This document shows, piece after piece, positions 52,357 to 62,442 of a stretch of 64,000 nt of DNA; position 1 is the first letter of the stretch, and each line of letters opens with the position of its first letter. The position numbers and the translations under genes were made by a program. This DNA comes from RPQJ01 sp963778185. Its GTDB lineage: Bacteria; Pseudomonadota; Gammaproteobacteria; Steroidobacterales; Steroidobacteraceae. A model generated the notes under the pieces. It was given only the letters and a program-made list of their open reading frames with translations, searched no databases and was not told the DNA's origin. The stretch is from positions 1,860,001 through 1,924,000 of the forward strand of contig CAVZTF010000003.1 of the NCBI GenBank assembly GCA_963778185.1, given 5' to 3'.

Positions 52357-52427
52357 GCGGGCATTCGGGGTCCTGTTCCGGCGAGCATGTCTTCTTCGCG
52401 AGCCGGGGCAGGATCCCGAATGCCCGC
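52357..52427 (+). repeat. Long hairpin element 2 (core GAGCATGTCTTCTTCGCGA)
   Basis: Arms 52357-52382 and 52402-52427 match at 23 of 26 positions, and all three mismatches are G-U wobbles when read rightward. The core is 52383-52401. It is the inverted relative of element 1: same size (71 bases), same core, other outer arms. It lies downstream of the leftward accC stop, antisense to any read-through transcript. Confidence 0.83.
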
Positions 52428-52485
52428 CTCAGTCACCCGCGCCTGAACGCGTTCCCGGGAAACGAACCGAAACGCGCCACGCGCG

Positions 52486-53828
<1,343 letters not shown>

Positions 53829-53829
<1 letters not shown>

Positions 53830-54314
53830 TACTCGATCACGAACAGCGGCTGGCCGAACTCGACCGGGTCGCCGTTCTTGACGAGGACCGAGACGACGCG
53901 GCCAGCCTTGTCCGACTCGATCTGGTTCATCATCTTCATGGCCTCGATGATGCAGAGCGTATCGCCGGCCTTCACCTCGCTGCCGATCTCGACGAAGGCC
54001 TTGGCACCCGGCGCCGGAGCCGCGTAGAACGTGCCGACCATCGGCGCCGTCACGACCTGGTCGGGCGAATGCGCGGGCGCCGGCGCCGGGGCGGCTGCGG
54101 CGCCCGTCGGGGCGCCGGCCGCCATCGCCGCAGGCGCGACGCCCCCGGCGTAGCCCGCAGGCGCGTACCCAGCCATGGGCGCCGAGAACGCGTGCACCAG
54201 GCCGGTCGGATGACGGCTGATGCGCACCGATTCCTCGCCCTCCTTGATCTCGATTTCCGAGACGCCCGATTCCTCGAGCAGCTCGATGAGCTTCTTGACC
54301 TTGCGGATATCCAT
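53829..54314 (-). CDS. accB: Biotin carboxyl carrier protein
   Basis: BCCP, 161 residues. The N-terminal segment MDIRKVKKLIELLEESGVSEIEIKEGEESVRI is conserved in AccB. An alanine/proline-rich linker follows (about 50-90), then the biotinyl domain with the biotin-accepting lysine in EAMKMMNQI. It pairs with accC (overlapping) and follows aroQ, the usual aroQ-accB-accC order. Confidence 0.97.
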
Positions 54315-54341
54315 GCGCGGGAACCCCCGGATTCTTGTGCG

Positions 54342-54797
54342 TCAGGCGCGCTGCTGCTGGGCGGCCAGGTGATGGGCCGCGGCGCGCAAGGCGAGTTCGT
54401 AGCCGACCGCGCCGAGTCCGGTGATGGTGCCCAAGGCGATGTCGGAGAAGTAAGAGTGATGGCGGAACGGCTCGCGTGCGTGCACGTTCGAGAGGTGGAC
54501 TTCCACGAACGGGATCTTCACGGCCAGCAGCGCATCGCGCAGCGCGACGCTCGTGTGGGTGAAGCCCGCGGGATTGAACAATATGAAGGCGACGTGGCTC
54601 GCCGGCGCCTGGTGGAGGCGGGCGATCAGTTCCGCTTCGGAATTGCTCTGGAAGGCCGTCAGGCGATGGCCCGCTTCGGCGGCGAGTTGGGCCATGCGTT
54701 CATGAACCTGCTCGAGCGTCACCTGCCCGTAAAGGCCCGGCTCCCTGAGGCCGAGCAGGTTCAGGTTCGGGCCGTTCAACAGCAGTATGTGTGCCAT
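54342..54797 (-). CDS. aroQ: Type II 3-dehydroquinate dehydratase
   Basis: Dodecameric shikimate-pathway enzyme of 151 residues. Conserved parts: ILLLNGPNLNLLGLREPGLYG (tyrosine of the flexible loop), FQSNSEAELI, FNPAGFTHTSVALRDAL (catalytic histidine) and VEVHLSNVHAREPFRHHSY. It starts at ATG 54797. It lies downstream of the TlpA-like gene, with an 88-base gap containing a small TCGCAA/TTGCGA inverted repeat (54841-54857). Confidence 0.97.
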   Translation of the reverse strand: MAHILLLNGPNLNLLGLREPGLYGQVTLEQVHERMAQLAAEAGHRLTAFQSNSEAELIARLHQAPASHVAFILFNPAGFTHTSVALRDALLAVKIPFVEVHLSNVHAREPFRHHSYFSDIALGTITGLGAVGYELALRAAAHHLAAQQQRA

Positions 54798-54885
54798 GAA
54801 GGGAGCCGTTTCCTGGAATTGGCGGCGAGTTTAACGCCAATCGCAACAAGATTGCGACAGGAGGGCCACCCAGCCCCGGCTCCGC

Positions 54886-55530
54886 TCAGTCCTCGGCGGC
54901 GGGGGCCTCGTGCTGCAGGGCCGGCAGCCCGGCCTCAATTTCGGCCCTGGCCTCGAGGGGCGTCAGCTCGTTTGCATCGACCCGGCGGACGGCGCCGAGA
55001 ATGAGGCCGGCCTCGGCGTCGGTCAACTCTCCCATGTGCGCGGCCACGATGCGGCCCTGCCGGTCCGTGAAGATCGTGAACGGGAACCCGATCACATCCA
55101 CCCCGAACGCGGCGGCGGCATCGAGTGCTTCCTGCTCGCCGATCAGGATCGGGTAGTCGATCTTCATCTCCTCGGCATAGGCGATGACTTTGTCGCGGAA
55201 ATCCACCGCGATGCCGATCACCTGGAAACCTTCTGGCCCGTGGTCCTGCTGCAGCCTCACGAGCAGCGGGATCTCACGGCGGCAGGGCGCGCACCATGTC
55301 GCCCAGAAATTGACGATCAACGCCTTGCCGTTCCAGTCCGCAAGCGAACGCAGCTGTCCGTCGCGGTCGGCGAGCTGGAACCCGGGGATCGTTCGGGCGA
55401 GCTGCGCGACGGGTGCCTGGGTGTCGAGCGCTGGCGGGGCTTTCGCCTGCTGCGACTGCTGCCGGTAGGCGAAGAAGGCGGCGCCGGCGGCGGCGGCCAC
55501 GACGACGGTGGCCAGCGCGACAGGCTTCAC
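54886..55530 (-). CDS. TlpA-like periplasmic thiol:disulfide oxidoreductase
   Basis: Thioredoxin-fold protein of 214 residues with one N-terminal membrane anchor (ALATVVVAAAAGAAFFAY). The redox motif is WCAPC in FWATWCAPCRREIPLL, with cis-proline in GFPFTIF. The tail after residue 175 is acidic. It starts at GTG 55530, overlapping the dsbD stop (GTGA), so the two are coupled. It probably receives electrons from DsbD to reduce periplasmic cysteines, for example in cytochrome c maturation. Confidence 0.93.
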   Translation of the reverse strand: MKPVALATVVVAAAAGAAFFAYRQQSQQAKAPPALDTQAPVAQLARTIPGFQLADRDGQLRSLADWNGKALIVNFWATWCAPCRREIPLLVRLQQDHGPEGFQVIGIAVDFRDKVIAYAEEMKIDYPILIGEQEALDAAAAFGVDVIGFPFTIFTDRQGRIVAAHMGELTDAEAGLILGAVRRVDANELTPLEARAEIEAGLPALQHEAPAAED

Positions 55531-57800
55531 GCGCGGGTGCCGCTGAAGGCGGCGACTATGTGCGTACGGAACTCGGCGGCGGGCTTGAAGCCGACGACGC
55601 GGTAATCGCTGCGCTCGCGGCCATCCGCGCCGAAGAAGACGAGGGTCGGGGGTCCAAGGATACCGAAGTGCTGCAGCAGGGCCTGGTCCTCGACATCGTT
55701 CGCGGTCACGTCGGCCTGCAGCACGACAACCAGCGCGAGTTCCGCCTGCACGCCGGGGTCGGTGAAGGTGAAGCGCTCCATCTCCTTGCAGGAGACGCAC
55801 CAGTCCGCGTAGAAATCGAGCATGACCGGCCGGCCCGCGGCGCTCGCGGCCGCGACCTCGCGCTCCAGGTCGGCAACCGTCTTGACCCGTTTGAACTCCA
55901 GGTGTCCGGCCTCCCGCGCGCCGCCACCGGTTGCGCCGAGGCCGGCCAGGGGCTGCAGCGGATCGCTGCGTCCGGACAGCGCGCCAACCAGCAGCAGCAC
56001 ACCGTAGACCATGGCGAGCGCGCCCGTGCCGCGGCGCACGAGGGCCGCACCGCCCTTCGGCTCGCTGCCGCCCGAGGCCATCAGTGCATAGCCGGAGACG
56101 AATGCGAGGGCCGCCCACAGCGCGAGGGTGATCGGGCCGGGCAGGATGCGGCCGAGCATCCAGATGGCGACCGCCAGCAGCATCACGCCGAAGACGGCCT
56201 TGACCGCATCCATCCACGCACCCGCCTTGGGCAGCAGGCGTCCGGCCGAAGCGCCGACCAGCAGCAGCGGCGCGCCCATGCCGATGCTGAGAGCGAAGAG
56301 CGCGGCGGCGCCGCGGATCACGTCCCCGCTCTGGCCGATGACCGCGAGCGCGGCCACGAGCGGCGGCGCAACGCAGGCGGTGACGATCAGCGAGGAGAGC
56401 GCACCCATCACCGCCGTGCCGACCAGAGTGCCCTGCTTTTGCTTGTTGGTCAGGTCCGCGACCCTGGCCTGGAACGCCGCCGGCACCTGCATGGTGAACG
56501 CGCCGAACATGCCGAGCGCGAGCAACACGAACAGGCCTGCGAAAAGCACGATGATCCACGGCTTCTGGAAGAACGCCTGCGCCTGCTGGCCAGCTGCGGC
56601 GAAGGCCGCGCCGGCGATCGTGTAGGTGAGCGCCATGCCCGTCACGTAGGCGAGCGACAGCGAGAATGCGCGGCCCCGCGTCACCGGCCGGTCGCCGCCG
56701 GCGCCGACGATGATGCCCGACAGGATCGGCACCATCGGCAGCACGCAGGGCGTGAAGGCGAGCAGCAGTCCCGCGCCGAAGAAAGTCGCGAGCACCGCCA
56801 GCAGGTTGCCGCTGCGGATCTTCTCGGCGAGCAGGTCCTGTTCGGACTGCATTGGCGCCGCCGACGGGCCTGGCGCCGCCGCGGCCGTCGATGCCGGCGC
56901 GGCGCTCGCAGTCGACGCGAGCGTAACCTTCACCTGTTTCTTCGTGGGCGGATAGCAGAGGCCCGCATCCGCGCAGCCCTGGAAACTGATCTCGAGGGGG
57001 ATCTCGCGCGTGCCCGCCGCGGCGGCGACCGGGATCTCGGCAACAAGCTGGCCACGGAAGACGACCTGTTCGCCGAAGTAGTCGTCGTGCTCGACCTCGC
57101 CGCCCGGGATGCGCGGCTCACCCAGTTGGGCGCCGTCGCCGAGAGCCACGACCCTGGTCTTGTCCCGGTACAGGTAGTAGTCGTCGGCGATGTCGAAGCG
57201 CACCGTGATTCGATCGGCGCTCTCGCTCGTTACCGCGAGCGCGAAAGCCTGGTCGATCGGCAGGAAGTCGGCTTCGGATTTCGGCTCGCCGCCCAGCAGT
57301 CGCTTCAGGCTGAAACCAGTCCGCCCCGCTGCGGCAGCGGCCCCGGTGGCGGGTGCCGCGGCCGGCACGACCACGCGCACTGGCCAGGTCTGGGGTGGGT
57401 AGCAGAGGCCCGCTTCCGCGCAACCCTGCAGCTTCAGCTTCAGGTCGAAGTCGCGCGGCGGCCCGTCGAACGCGAGCGGCACGCCGACGACGAAGCCTCC
57501 GCGGTAAACCACCTGCTGGCCGAAATAGTCGTCCTCATGGTCCTCGCCGACCGGGAAGCTGGGCGTGCCGACCGTGACGCCCGGGGTCGCGGATTCGAAG
57601 CCGATGCGGTCGCGATAGAGGTAATAGCCGGGTGCGACCTCGTAGCGGACGACGAGCTGCCCCGCCTCGACCGTGATCGCCGGCTTGAACGCCTGCTTGG
57701 GTGGCAGGAAGTCGTCTGCGGCTTGCGCCAGCCCGGGCAGCAACCACGGCAGCGGGAGCAGGGCGAGCAGGCGCGCGATGAATTTGCAGGTTCTGGTCAT
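55527..57800 (-). CDS. dsbD: Thiol:disulfide interchange protein DsbD with duplicated N-terminal domain
   Basis: Electron carrier across the inner membrane, 757 residues against the usual 565-620. It has a signal peptide (cleavage after AQA), then two DsbD-alpha domains in tandem, each with its own redox cysteines: LQGCAEAGLCYPP near 125-140 and FQGCADAGLCYPP near 275-290. The eight-helix membrane domain has FTPCVLPMVPILSG and TACVAPPL. The C-terminal thioredoxin domain has ADWCVSCK. The upstream remnant of cutA ends in an ATGA overlap with this start. Confidence 0.95.
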   Translation of the reverse strand: MTRTCKFIARLLALLPLPWLLPGLAQAADDFLPPKQAFKPAITVEAGQLVVRYEVAPGYYLYRDRIGFESATPGVTVGTPSFPVGEDHEDDYFGQQVVYRGGFVVGVPLAFDGPPRDFDLKLKLQGCAEAGLCYPPQTWPVRVVVPAAAPATGAAAAAGRTGFSLKRLLGGEPKSEADFLPIDQAFALAVTSESADRITVRFDIADDYYLYRDKTRVVALGDGAQLGEPRIPGGEVEHDDYFGEQVVFRGQLVAEIPVAAAAGTREIPLEISFQGCADAGLCYPPTKKQVKVTLASTASAAPASTAAAAPGPSAAPMQSEQDLLAEKIRSGNLLAVLATFFGAGLLLAFTPCVLPMVPILSGIIVGAGGDRPVTRGRAFSLSLAYVTGMALTYTIAGAAFAAAGQQAQAFFQKPWIIVLFAGLFVLLALGMFGAFTMQVPAAFQARVADLTNKQKQGTLVGTAVMGALSSLIVTACVAPPLVAALAVIGQSGDVIRGAAALFALSIGMGAPLLLVGASAGRLLPKAGAWMDAVKAVFGVMLLAVAIWMLGRILPGPITLALWAALAFVSGYALMASGGSEPKGGAALVRRGTGALAMVYGVLLLVGALSGRSDPLQPLAGLGATGGGAREAGHLEFKRVKTVADLEREVAAASAAGRPVMLDFYADWCVSCKEMERFTFTDPGVQAELALVVVLQADVTANDVEDQALLQHFGILGPPTLVFFGADGRERSDYRVVGFKPAAEFRTHIVAAFSGTRA

Positions 57801-58006
57801 GTAGGAGGGTTTCCGGTCGCGGCGGCGATCCAGGGAAGGTAGGCATCATGCCCGTCCGCCCGCCGCATCGCGACCACCTCCAGGATCTCCCGGGTGTGAA
57901 GTGCGACGAGGTGCTCGCGGCATCCCCAGGCGTTTATTGACCGGACTCCCGCGAATATGTTCGCGCAGGCGGCCCGGGATTCCTCGACCAGGCCCGGTCG
58001 ATCCGG
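57797..58006 (-). pseudogene. cutA: Degraded cutA remnant
   Basis: The leftward frame ending at TGA 57797-57799 reads GLVEESRAACANIFAGVRSINAWG, then REHLVALHTREILEVVAMRR and DGHDAYLPWIAAATG. This follows the CutA divalent-ion tolerance family: LVEE-AAC-N, GV-SIY-W, H-E--E--A, YL-WI. About 30 residues are missing after the tryptophan (the QG...E..L..KT part), and no proper start codon or N-terminal strand is found. The stop overlaps the dsbD ATG, as expected for an old cutA-dsbD operon. Confidence 0.6.
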
Positions 58007-58059
58007 GCGGCGGGGAGGGCCTTCACCCCCCGCCTTGCGACGAATATCTGCATTAGGGC

Positions 58060-58087
58060 TTGAATTTGCTGGCCCGACGTCTATTAT
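58060..58087 (+). promoter_or_regulatory. Sigma-70-type promoter of groESL
   Basis: TTGAAT (58060-58065) and TATTAT (58082-58087) are separated by 16 bases, both near consensus. The CIRCE operator starts at the last base of the -10 box. That position suits repression by HrcA. Confidence 0.7.
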
Positions 58088-58113
58088 TAGCAGTCACCTG
58101 GGGTGAGTGCTAA
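58087..58113. promoter_or_regulatory. CIRCE operator (HrcA site)
   Basis: TTAGCAGTC (58087-58095), nine bases, then GAGTGCTAA (58105-58113). This is the CIRCE inverted repeat with one change (consensus left arm TTAGCACTC). HrcA binds it and represses groESL until heat stress. hrcA itself is not in the window. Confidence 0.92.
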
Positions 58114-58165
58114 CGCCGCCCCCAGAATTCCAATCGGCTGAACAGACCTAACGGAGTTTGCAGCA

Positions 58166-58468
58166 ATGGCAGACAAGTTGAAGATTCGCCCGCTCCACGA
58201 TCGCGTGATCATCCAGCGGCTCGATGCAGAGACCAAGTCCCCCGGCGGCATCGTGATCCCCGACACCGCCGCCGAGAAGCCGATCCGCGGCAAGGTCGTC
58301 GCGGTGGGCAAGGGCAAGATCCTCGAGAACGGTTCGGTCCGCCCGCTCGACATCAAGGTCGGCGACCACATCCTCTTCGGCAAGTACAGCGGCACCGAAG
58401 TGAAGGTCGAGGGCCAGGAATACCTGGTCATGCGCGAAGAAGACGTGATGGCGGTGATCGAGAAGTAA
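58166..58468 (+). CDS. groES: Co-chaperonin GroES
   Basis: Heptameric lid of GroEL, 100 residues. It begins KLKIRPLHDRVIIQRL. The mobile-loop region is ETKSPGGIVIPDTAAEKP, followed by GKVVAVGKGKI and DHILFGKYSGTEVKVEGQEYLVMREEDVMAVIE. The ATG at 58166 lies about 50 bases downstream of CIRCE. It is co-transcribed with groEL. Confidence 0.98.
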   Translation: MADKLKIRPLHDRVIIQRLDAETKSPGGIVIPDTAAEKPIRGKVVAVGKGKILENGSVRPLDIKVGDHILFGKYSGTEVKVEGQEYLVMREEDVMAVIEK

Positions 58469-58513
58469 TCGGTCGCGCCCAGCCTATCCAACGAATTCCG
58501 GAGAATTACTGCA

Positions 58514-60162
<1,649 letters not shown>

Positions 60163-60201
60163 GGCGTCTGCGCCTTCGAGCCCGCGGCCTCACGGCCGCA
60201 C

Positions 60202-60234
60202 GAGAAGCCCCGCGCATGCGGGGCTTCTCTTTTT
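60202..60234 (+). terminator. Intrinsic terminator of groESL
   Basis: GAGAAGCCCCGC (60202-60213) pairs perfectly with 60218-60229 around a GCAT loop, followed by five T (60230-60234). It ends the groESL transcript 40 bases after groEL. Confidence 0.93.
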
Positions 60235-60283
60235 GGGGCCCGTGACCAATCATCACCTGCCGCGCCCCCGGGGAGAATCGCTT

Positions 60284-60706
60284 ATGCAGCTCGCCTGGCT
60301 CTCCCTCGCCATCGCCTGCACGGTCGGCTACCACCTGGTCCTCAAGCTGACGCCCGAGGGCGTCAACCCGCTGCTGTCGCTGATGGTCACCTATGCGCTT
60401 GGAGCGCTGGCGTTCGGGGTGCTCATGCTCGCGGCGCCCGGCGCCTTCGAATGGCGGCAGGAGCTGCGCCTGCTCAACTGGACGGCGATCGCACTGGCGG
60501 TCGCGGTGGTCGGCCTCGACCTGGCATTCCTCCATCTCTATCGCTCGGGCTTCGAGGTCAGCCTCGGTGCGCTGGTCACGCAATCTGCAGCCGCGATGCT
60601 GCTGCTTGCGATCGGCGTCGCGGTGTTCCGCGAGAAGCTATCCGCCGCGAATGCGGCCGGGCTGGTGCTTTGCCTCGTCGGGCTGTGGCTGGTGAACCGG
60701 CGATGA
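60284..60706 (+). CDS. Small EamA-like membrane protein (half-size DMT)
   Basis: Membrane protein of 140 residues with four or five helices, equal to one EamA repeat: LAWLSLAIACTVGYHLVLKLTPEGVNP, LNWTAIALAVAVVGLDLAFLHLYRSGFEVS, ALVTQSAAAMLLLAIGVAVFREKLSAANAAGLVLCLVGLWLV. Such half-size members probably dimerise like small multidrug resistance proteins. The ATG at 60284 follows a GGGGAGA ribosome binding site. The substrate is unknown. Confidence 0.85.
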   Translation: MQLAWLSLAIACTVGYHLVLKLTPEGVNPLLSLMVTYALGALAFGVLMLAAPGAFEWRQELRLLNWTAIALAVAVVGLDLAFLHLYRSGFEVSLGALVTQSAAAMLLLAIGVAVFREKLSAANAAGLVLCLVGLWLVNRR

Positions 60707-60883
60707 GTCGGTGTGCTCCTGCCGGATCCGCCGCACTGTCATCCACACCAACGCGCTCACCACCAGCAGCATGGCCGCCATGAGTAGCGCCAGGCCGGGT
60801 CCGGCGAGCCGCCACGCTTCGCGCAGGCCGAAGGCGACGCCGAGCGGTGTGGTGGCGAGCAGGATTGGTCGTGCGATTCGCAT
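60638..60883 (-). CDS. Small two-helix membrane protein
   Basis: Protein of 81 residues from the ATG at 60883, with two hydrophobic segments (PILLATTPLGVAFGLREAW and GLALLMAAMLLVVSALVWMTV), then a hydrophilic charged tail ending GRIRGG. It is not recognised. Its last 69 bases overlap the 3' end of the EamA-like gene on the other strand. It lies just downstream of the 103-residue gene and may be in the same transcript. Confidence 0.6.
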   Translation of the reverse strand: MRIARPILLATTPLGVAFGLREAWRLAGPGLALLMAAMLLVVSALVWMTVRRIRQEHTDSSPVHQPQPDEAKHQPGRIRGG

Positions 60884-60891
60884 GCGCCGCG

Positions 60892-61203
60892 CTATTTCTC
60901 GAGGCGGTTCCAGCCCGACGACGGCATGGCGTCGAAGAACATCTGGATCCGGTGCAGGAGGTTGTTGCGGTCGGCCCACTCGACCTGTTCGCGCAGCCGC
61001 TGGACCTTGTCGTCCTGCGTCGGCTCGTGATCGAGCGCGTACATGAGCGGCGCCGGCGGCGGGGTCTTGCCGCGTCGCTCCGCCTCTTCCTCGAGCATCT
61101 GGTAGAGCCGATCCCAGTAGCGCTGCGTCGGATAGGAGTGGCCGCGCAGGCGGTGGTGGTCGAGCATCTGGTTGGCTCGGCTGGAGGGTTTCCTGGATGC
61201 CAT
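60892..61203 (-). CDS. Hypothetical protein, 103 residues
   Basis: Soluble charged protein of 103 residues, helical, beginning MASRKPSSRANQMLDHHRLRG and containing YWDRLYQMLEEEAERRGK and VQRLREQVEWADRNNLLHRIQMFFDAM. No known domain is recognised. Composition is balanced and the ATG at 61203 is plausible, so I regard it as a real gene. It is followed eight bases later by the small membrane protein gene on the same strand. Confidence 0.65.
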   Translation of the reverse strand: MASRKPSSRANQMLDHHRLRGHSYPTQRYWDRLYQMLEEEAERRGKTPPPAPLMYALDHEPTQDDKVQRLREQVEWADRNNLLHRIQMFFDAMPSSGWNRLEK

Positions 61204-61322
61204 GGTCGGGCGCTCGGTCTGCCGCGGGTCGGCGCCTCCAAGGTTAGCCCCTCTGCCCGCGGGATTGAACCAGGCTTTGCGCTATCCTCCCGCTTCGAAG
61301 AACGAACTCAATGGGGGACCCG

Positions 61323-61694
61323 ATGAGCATGGCCTTCTGGTGTGTACTGATCGCGGGACTGCTGCCTTACGTGGCAACGGTGACCGCAAAGGCGGGCGCG
61401 CGCTTCGACAACCGGGCCCCACGCGACTGGCTGGCGCGACAGGCGGGCTACCGGGCGCGTGCCAATGCGGCGCAGTTGAACGGCTTCGAGGCGTTTCCCC
61501 TGTTCGCGGCAGCCGTGATCGTCGCGCACCTCACGGAGGCGCCCCAGGCCCGCGTGGACATGCTGGCCATGGTGTTCGTCGCCGCGCGCCTGGCGCACCT
61601 GGGCCTCTACCTCGCCGACCTGGCGACCTTGCGTTCGCTCGCGTGGTTCGTCGGCATCGGCAGCGCAGTGGCGATCTTCGTCGCCGCAGCCTGA
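61323..61694 (+). CDS. MAPEG-family membrane protein
   Basis: Protein of 123 residues with four transmembrane helices of the MAPEG superfamily (eicosanoid and glutathione metabolism in eukaryotes). The family motif is in RARANAAQLNGFEAFPLFAAAVIVAHL, with the conserved Asn and Glu. A bacterial function is not established. The ATG at 61323 has GGGGGA upstream and was preferred to the one at 61311. Confidence 0.88.
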   Translation: MSMAFWCVLIAGLLPYVATVTAKAGARFDNRAPRDWLARQAGYRARANAAQLNGFEAFPLFAAAVIVAHLTEAPQARVDMLAMVFVAARLAHLGLYLADLATLRSLAWFVGIGSAVAIFVAAA

Positions 61695-61728
61695 GAGCGG
61701 CGGCAGGACCGACGGCTGGAACGACGGG

Positions 61729-62409
61729 ATGACGGGCGCGGCGGCACAGGCATACCGCGAAGACTACCGGCGCGAGCACGTCCCGCTGCGCTATAAGGGC
61801 TGGCTGCACCTGGCTTTCACGTTCGGCGTCGGCGGCACGGCGCTCGTATCGTGCGTGATGCGGCTCGAGCAGGTGACACCGTTCGAGTGGCTCACGCTGC
61901 CGCTCACCTTTCTATATGCCAACCTGGTTGAGTACTGGGGGCACCGCGGCCCGATGCACCACCTCACGCATGGGTTGCGGCTGGTTTATGAGCGCCACAC
62001 GCGGCAGCACCACCGCTTCTTCACGGACGAGGCAATGCCCATCGACGGCTTGCGTGACCTGCGCGCGGTGCTGTTCCCGCCGGTGCTCATGACGTTCTTC
62101 ATCACGGCCTTCGCATTGCCGGCGGGGCTGTTGCTGGCCTGGATCGCCACGCCAAACGTCGCGTGGCTGTTCGTCGCGACGTCGCTGGGCTACTTCCTCA
62201 ACTATGAGTTCCTGCACCTCGCCTACCACCTGCCGCCGTCGCATCCGATCGCGCGGTGGCGGCTCATCCGGCAGCTGAAGCCGCTGCACCAGGTCCACCA
62301 CGACCCGACGCAGATGGCCCACTGCAACTTCAACATCACGTATCCGATCGGCGACGCCTTGTTCCGCACGCTGCGCAAAGGTGCCATTGGTCGGATCCGT
62401 CGGGTCTGA
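61729..62409 (+). CDS. Fatty acid hydroxylase / sterol desaturase family protein
   Basis: Membrane di-iron enzyme of 226 residues. The eight-histidine pattern is present: EYWGHRGPMHH, RHTRQHHRFF, EFLHLAYHLPPSHP and HQVHHDPTQMAHCNF. About four transmembrane helices. The substrate is unknown; relatives hydroxylate fatty acids, sterols or carotenoids. The final residues GRIRRV come from a 30-bp inverted repeat shared with the convergent rarD gene. Confidence 0.9.
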   Translation: MTGAAAQAYREDYRREHVPLRYKGWLHLAFTFGVGGTALVSCVMRLEQVTPFEWLTLPLTFLYANLVEYWGHRGPMHHLTHGLRLVYERHTRQHHRFFTDEAMPIDGLRDLRAVLFPPVLMTFFITAFALPAGLLLAWIATPNVAWLFVATSLGYFLNYEFLHLAYHLPPSHPIARWRLIRQLKPLHQVHHDPTQMAHCNFNITYPIGDALFRTLRKGAIGRIRRV

Positions 62410-62442
62410 AACTCAGACCCGACGGATCCGACCACTGGCACC
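62380..62442. repeat. 30-bp inverted repeat across two convergent stop codons
   Basis: Arms 62380-62409 and 62413-62442 match at 29 of 30 positions around the 3-base loop AAC. The left arm ends with the stop codon of the fatty acid hydroxylase gene and the right arm begins with that of rarD. Both proteins therefore end in the same residues GRIRRV. It may also act as a two-way terminator, though it lacks T runs. Confidence 0.93.

Larger units (their letters stand above)
52046..52485. other. 440-base non-coding region with two related hairpin elements
   Basis: Between prmA and accC. No reliable gene: the short frames here are arginine/serine-rich, and one in each orientation produces the same peptide run (VLFRRA...QDP) only because the two hairpin cores are related. 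The region holds elements at 52099-52169 and 52357-52427 in opposite orientation, and about 190 bases between them with no recognisable feature. Confidence 0.6.

Noticed and set aside
52099..52427. Hairpin elements as integron attC sites
   Set aside because: The arms lack the conserved attC end boxes (GTTRRRY-type) and there is no integrase or cassette array.
54841..54857. TCGCAA/TTGCGA inverted repeat between the TlpA-like gene and aroQ as a terminator
   Set aside because: The stem is only 6 bp with no T run on either strand; too weak to call.
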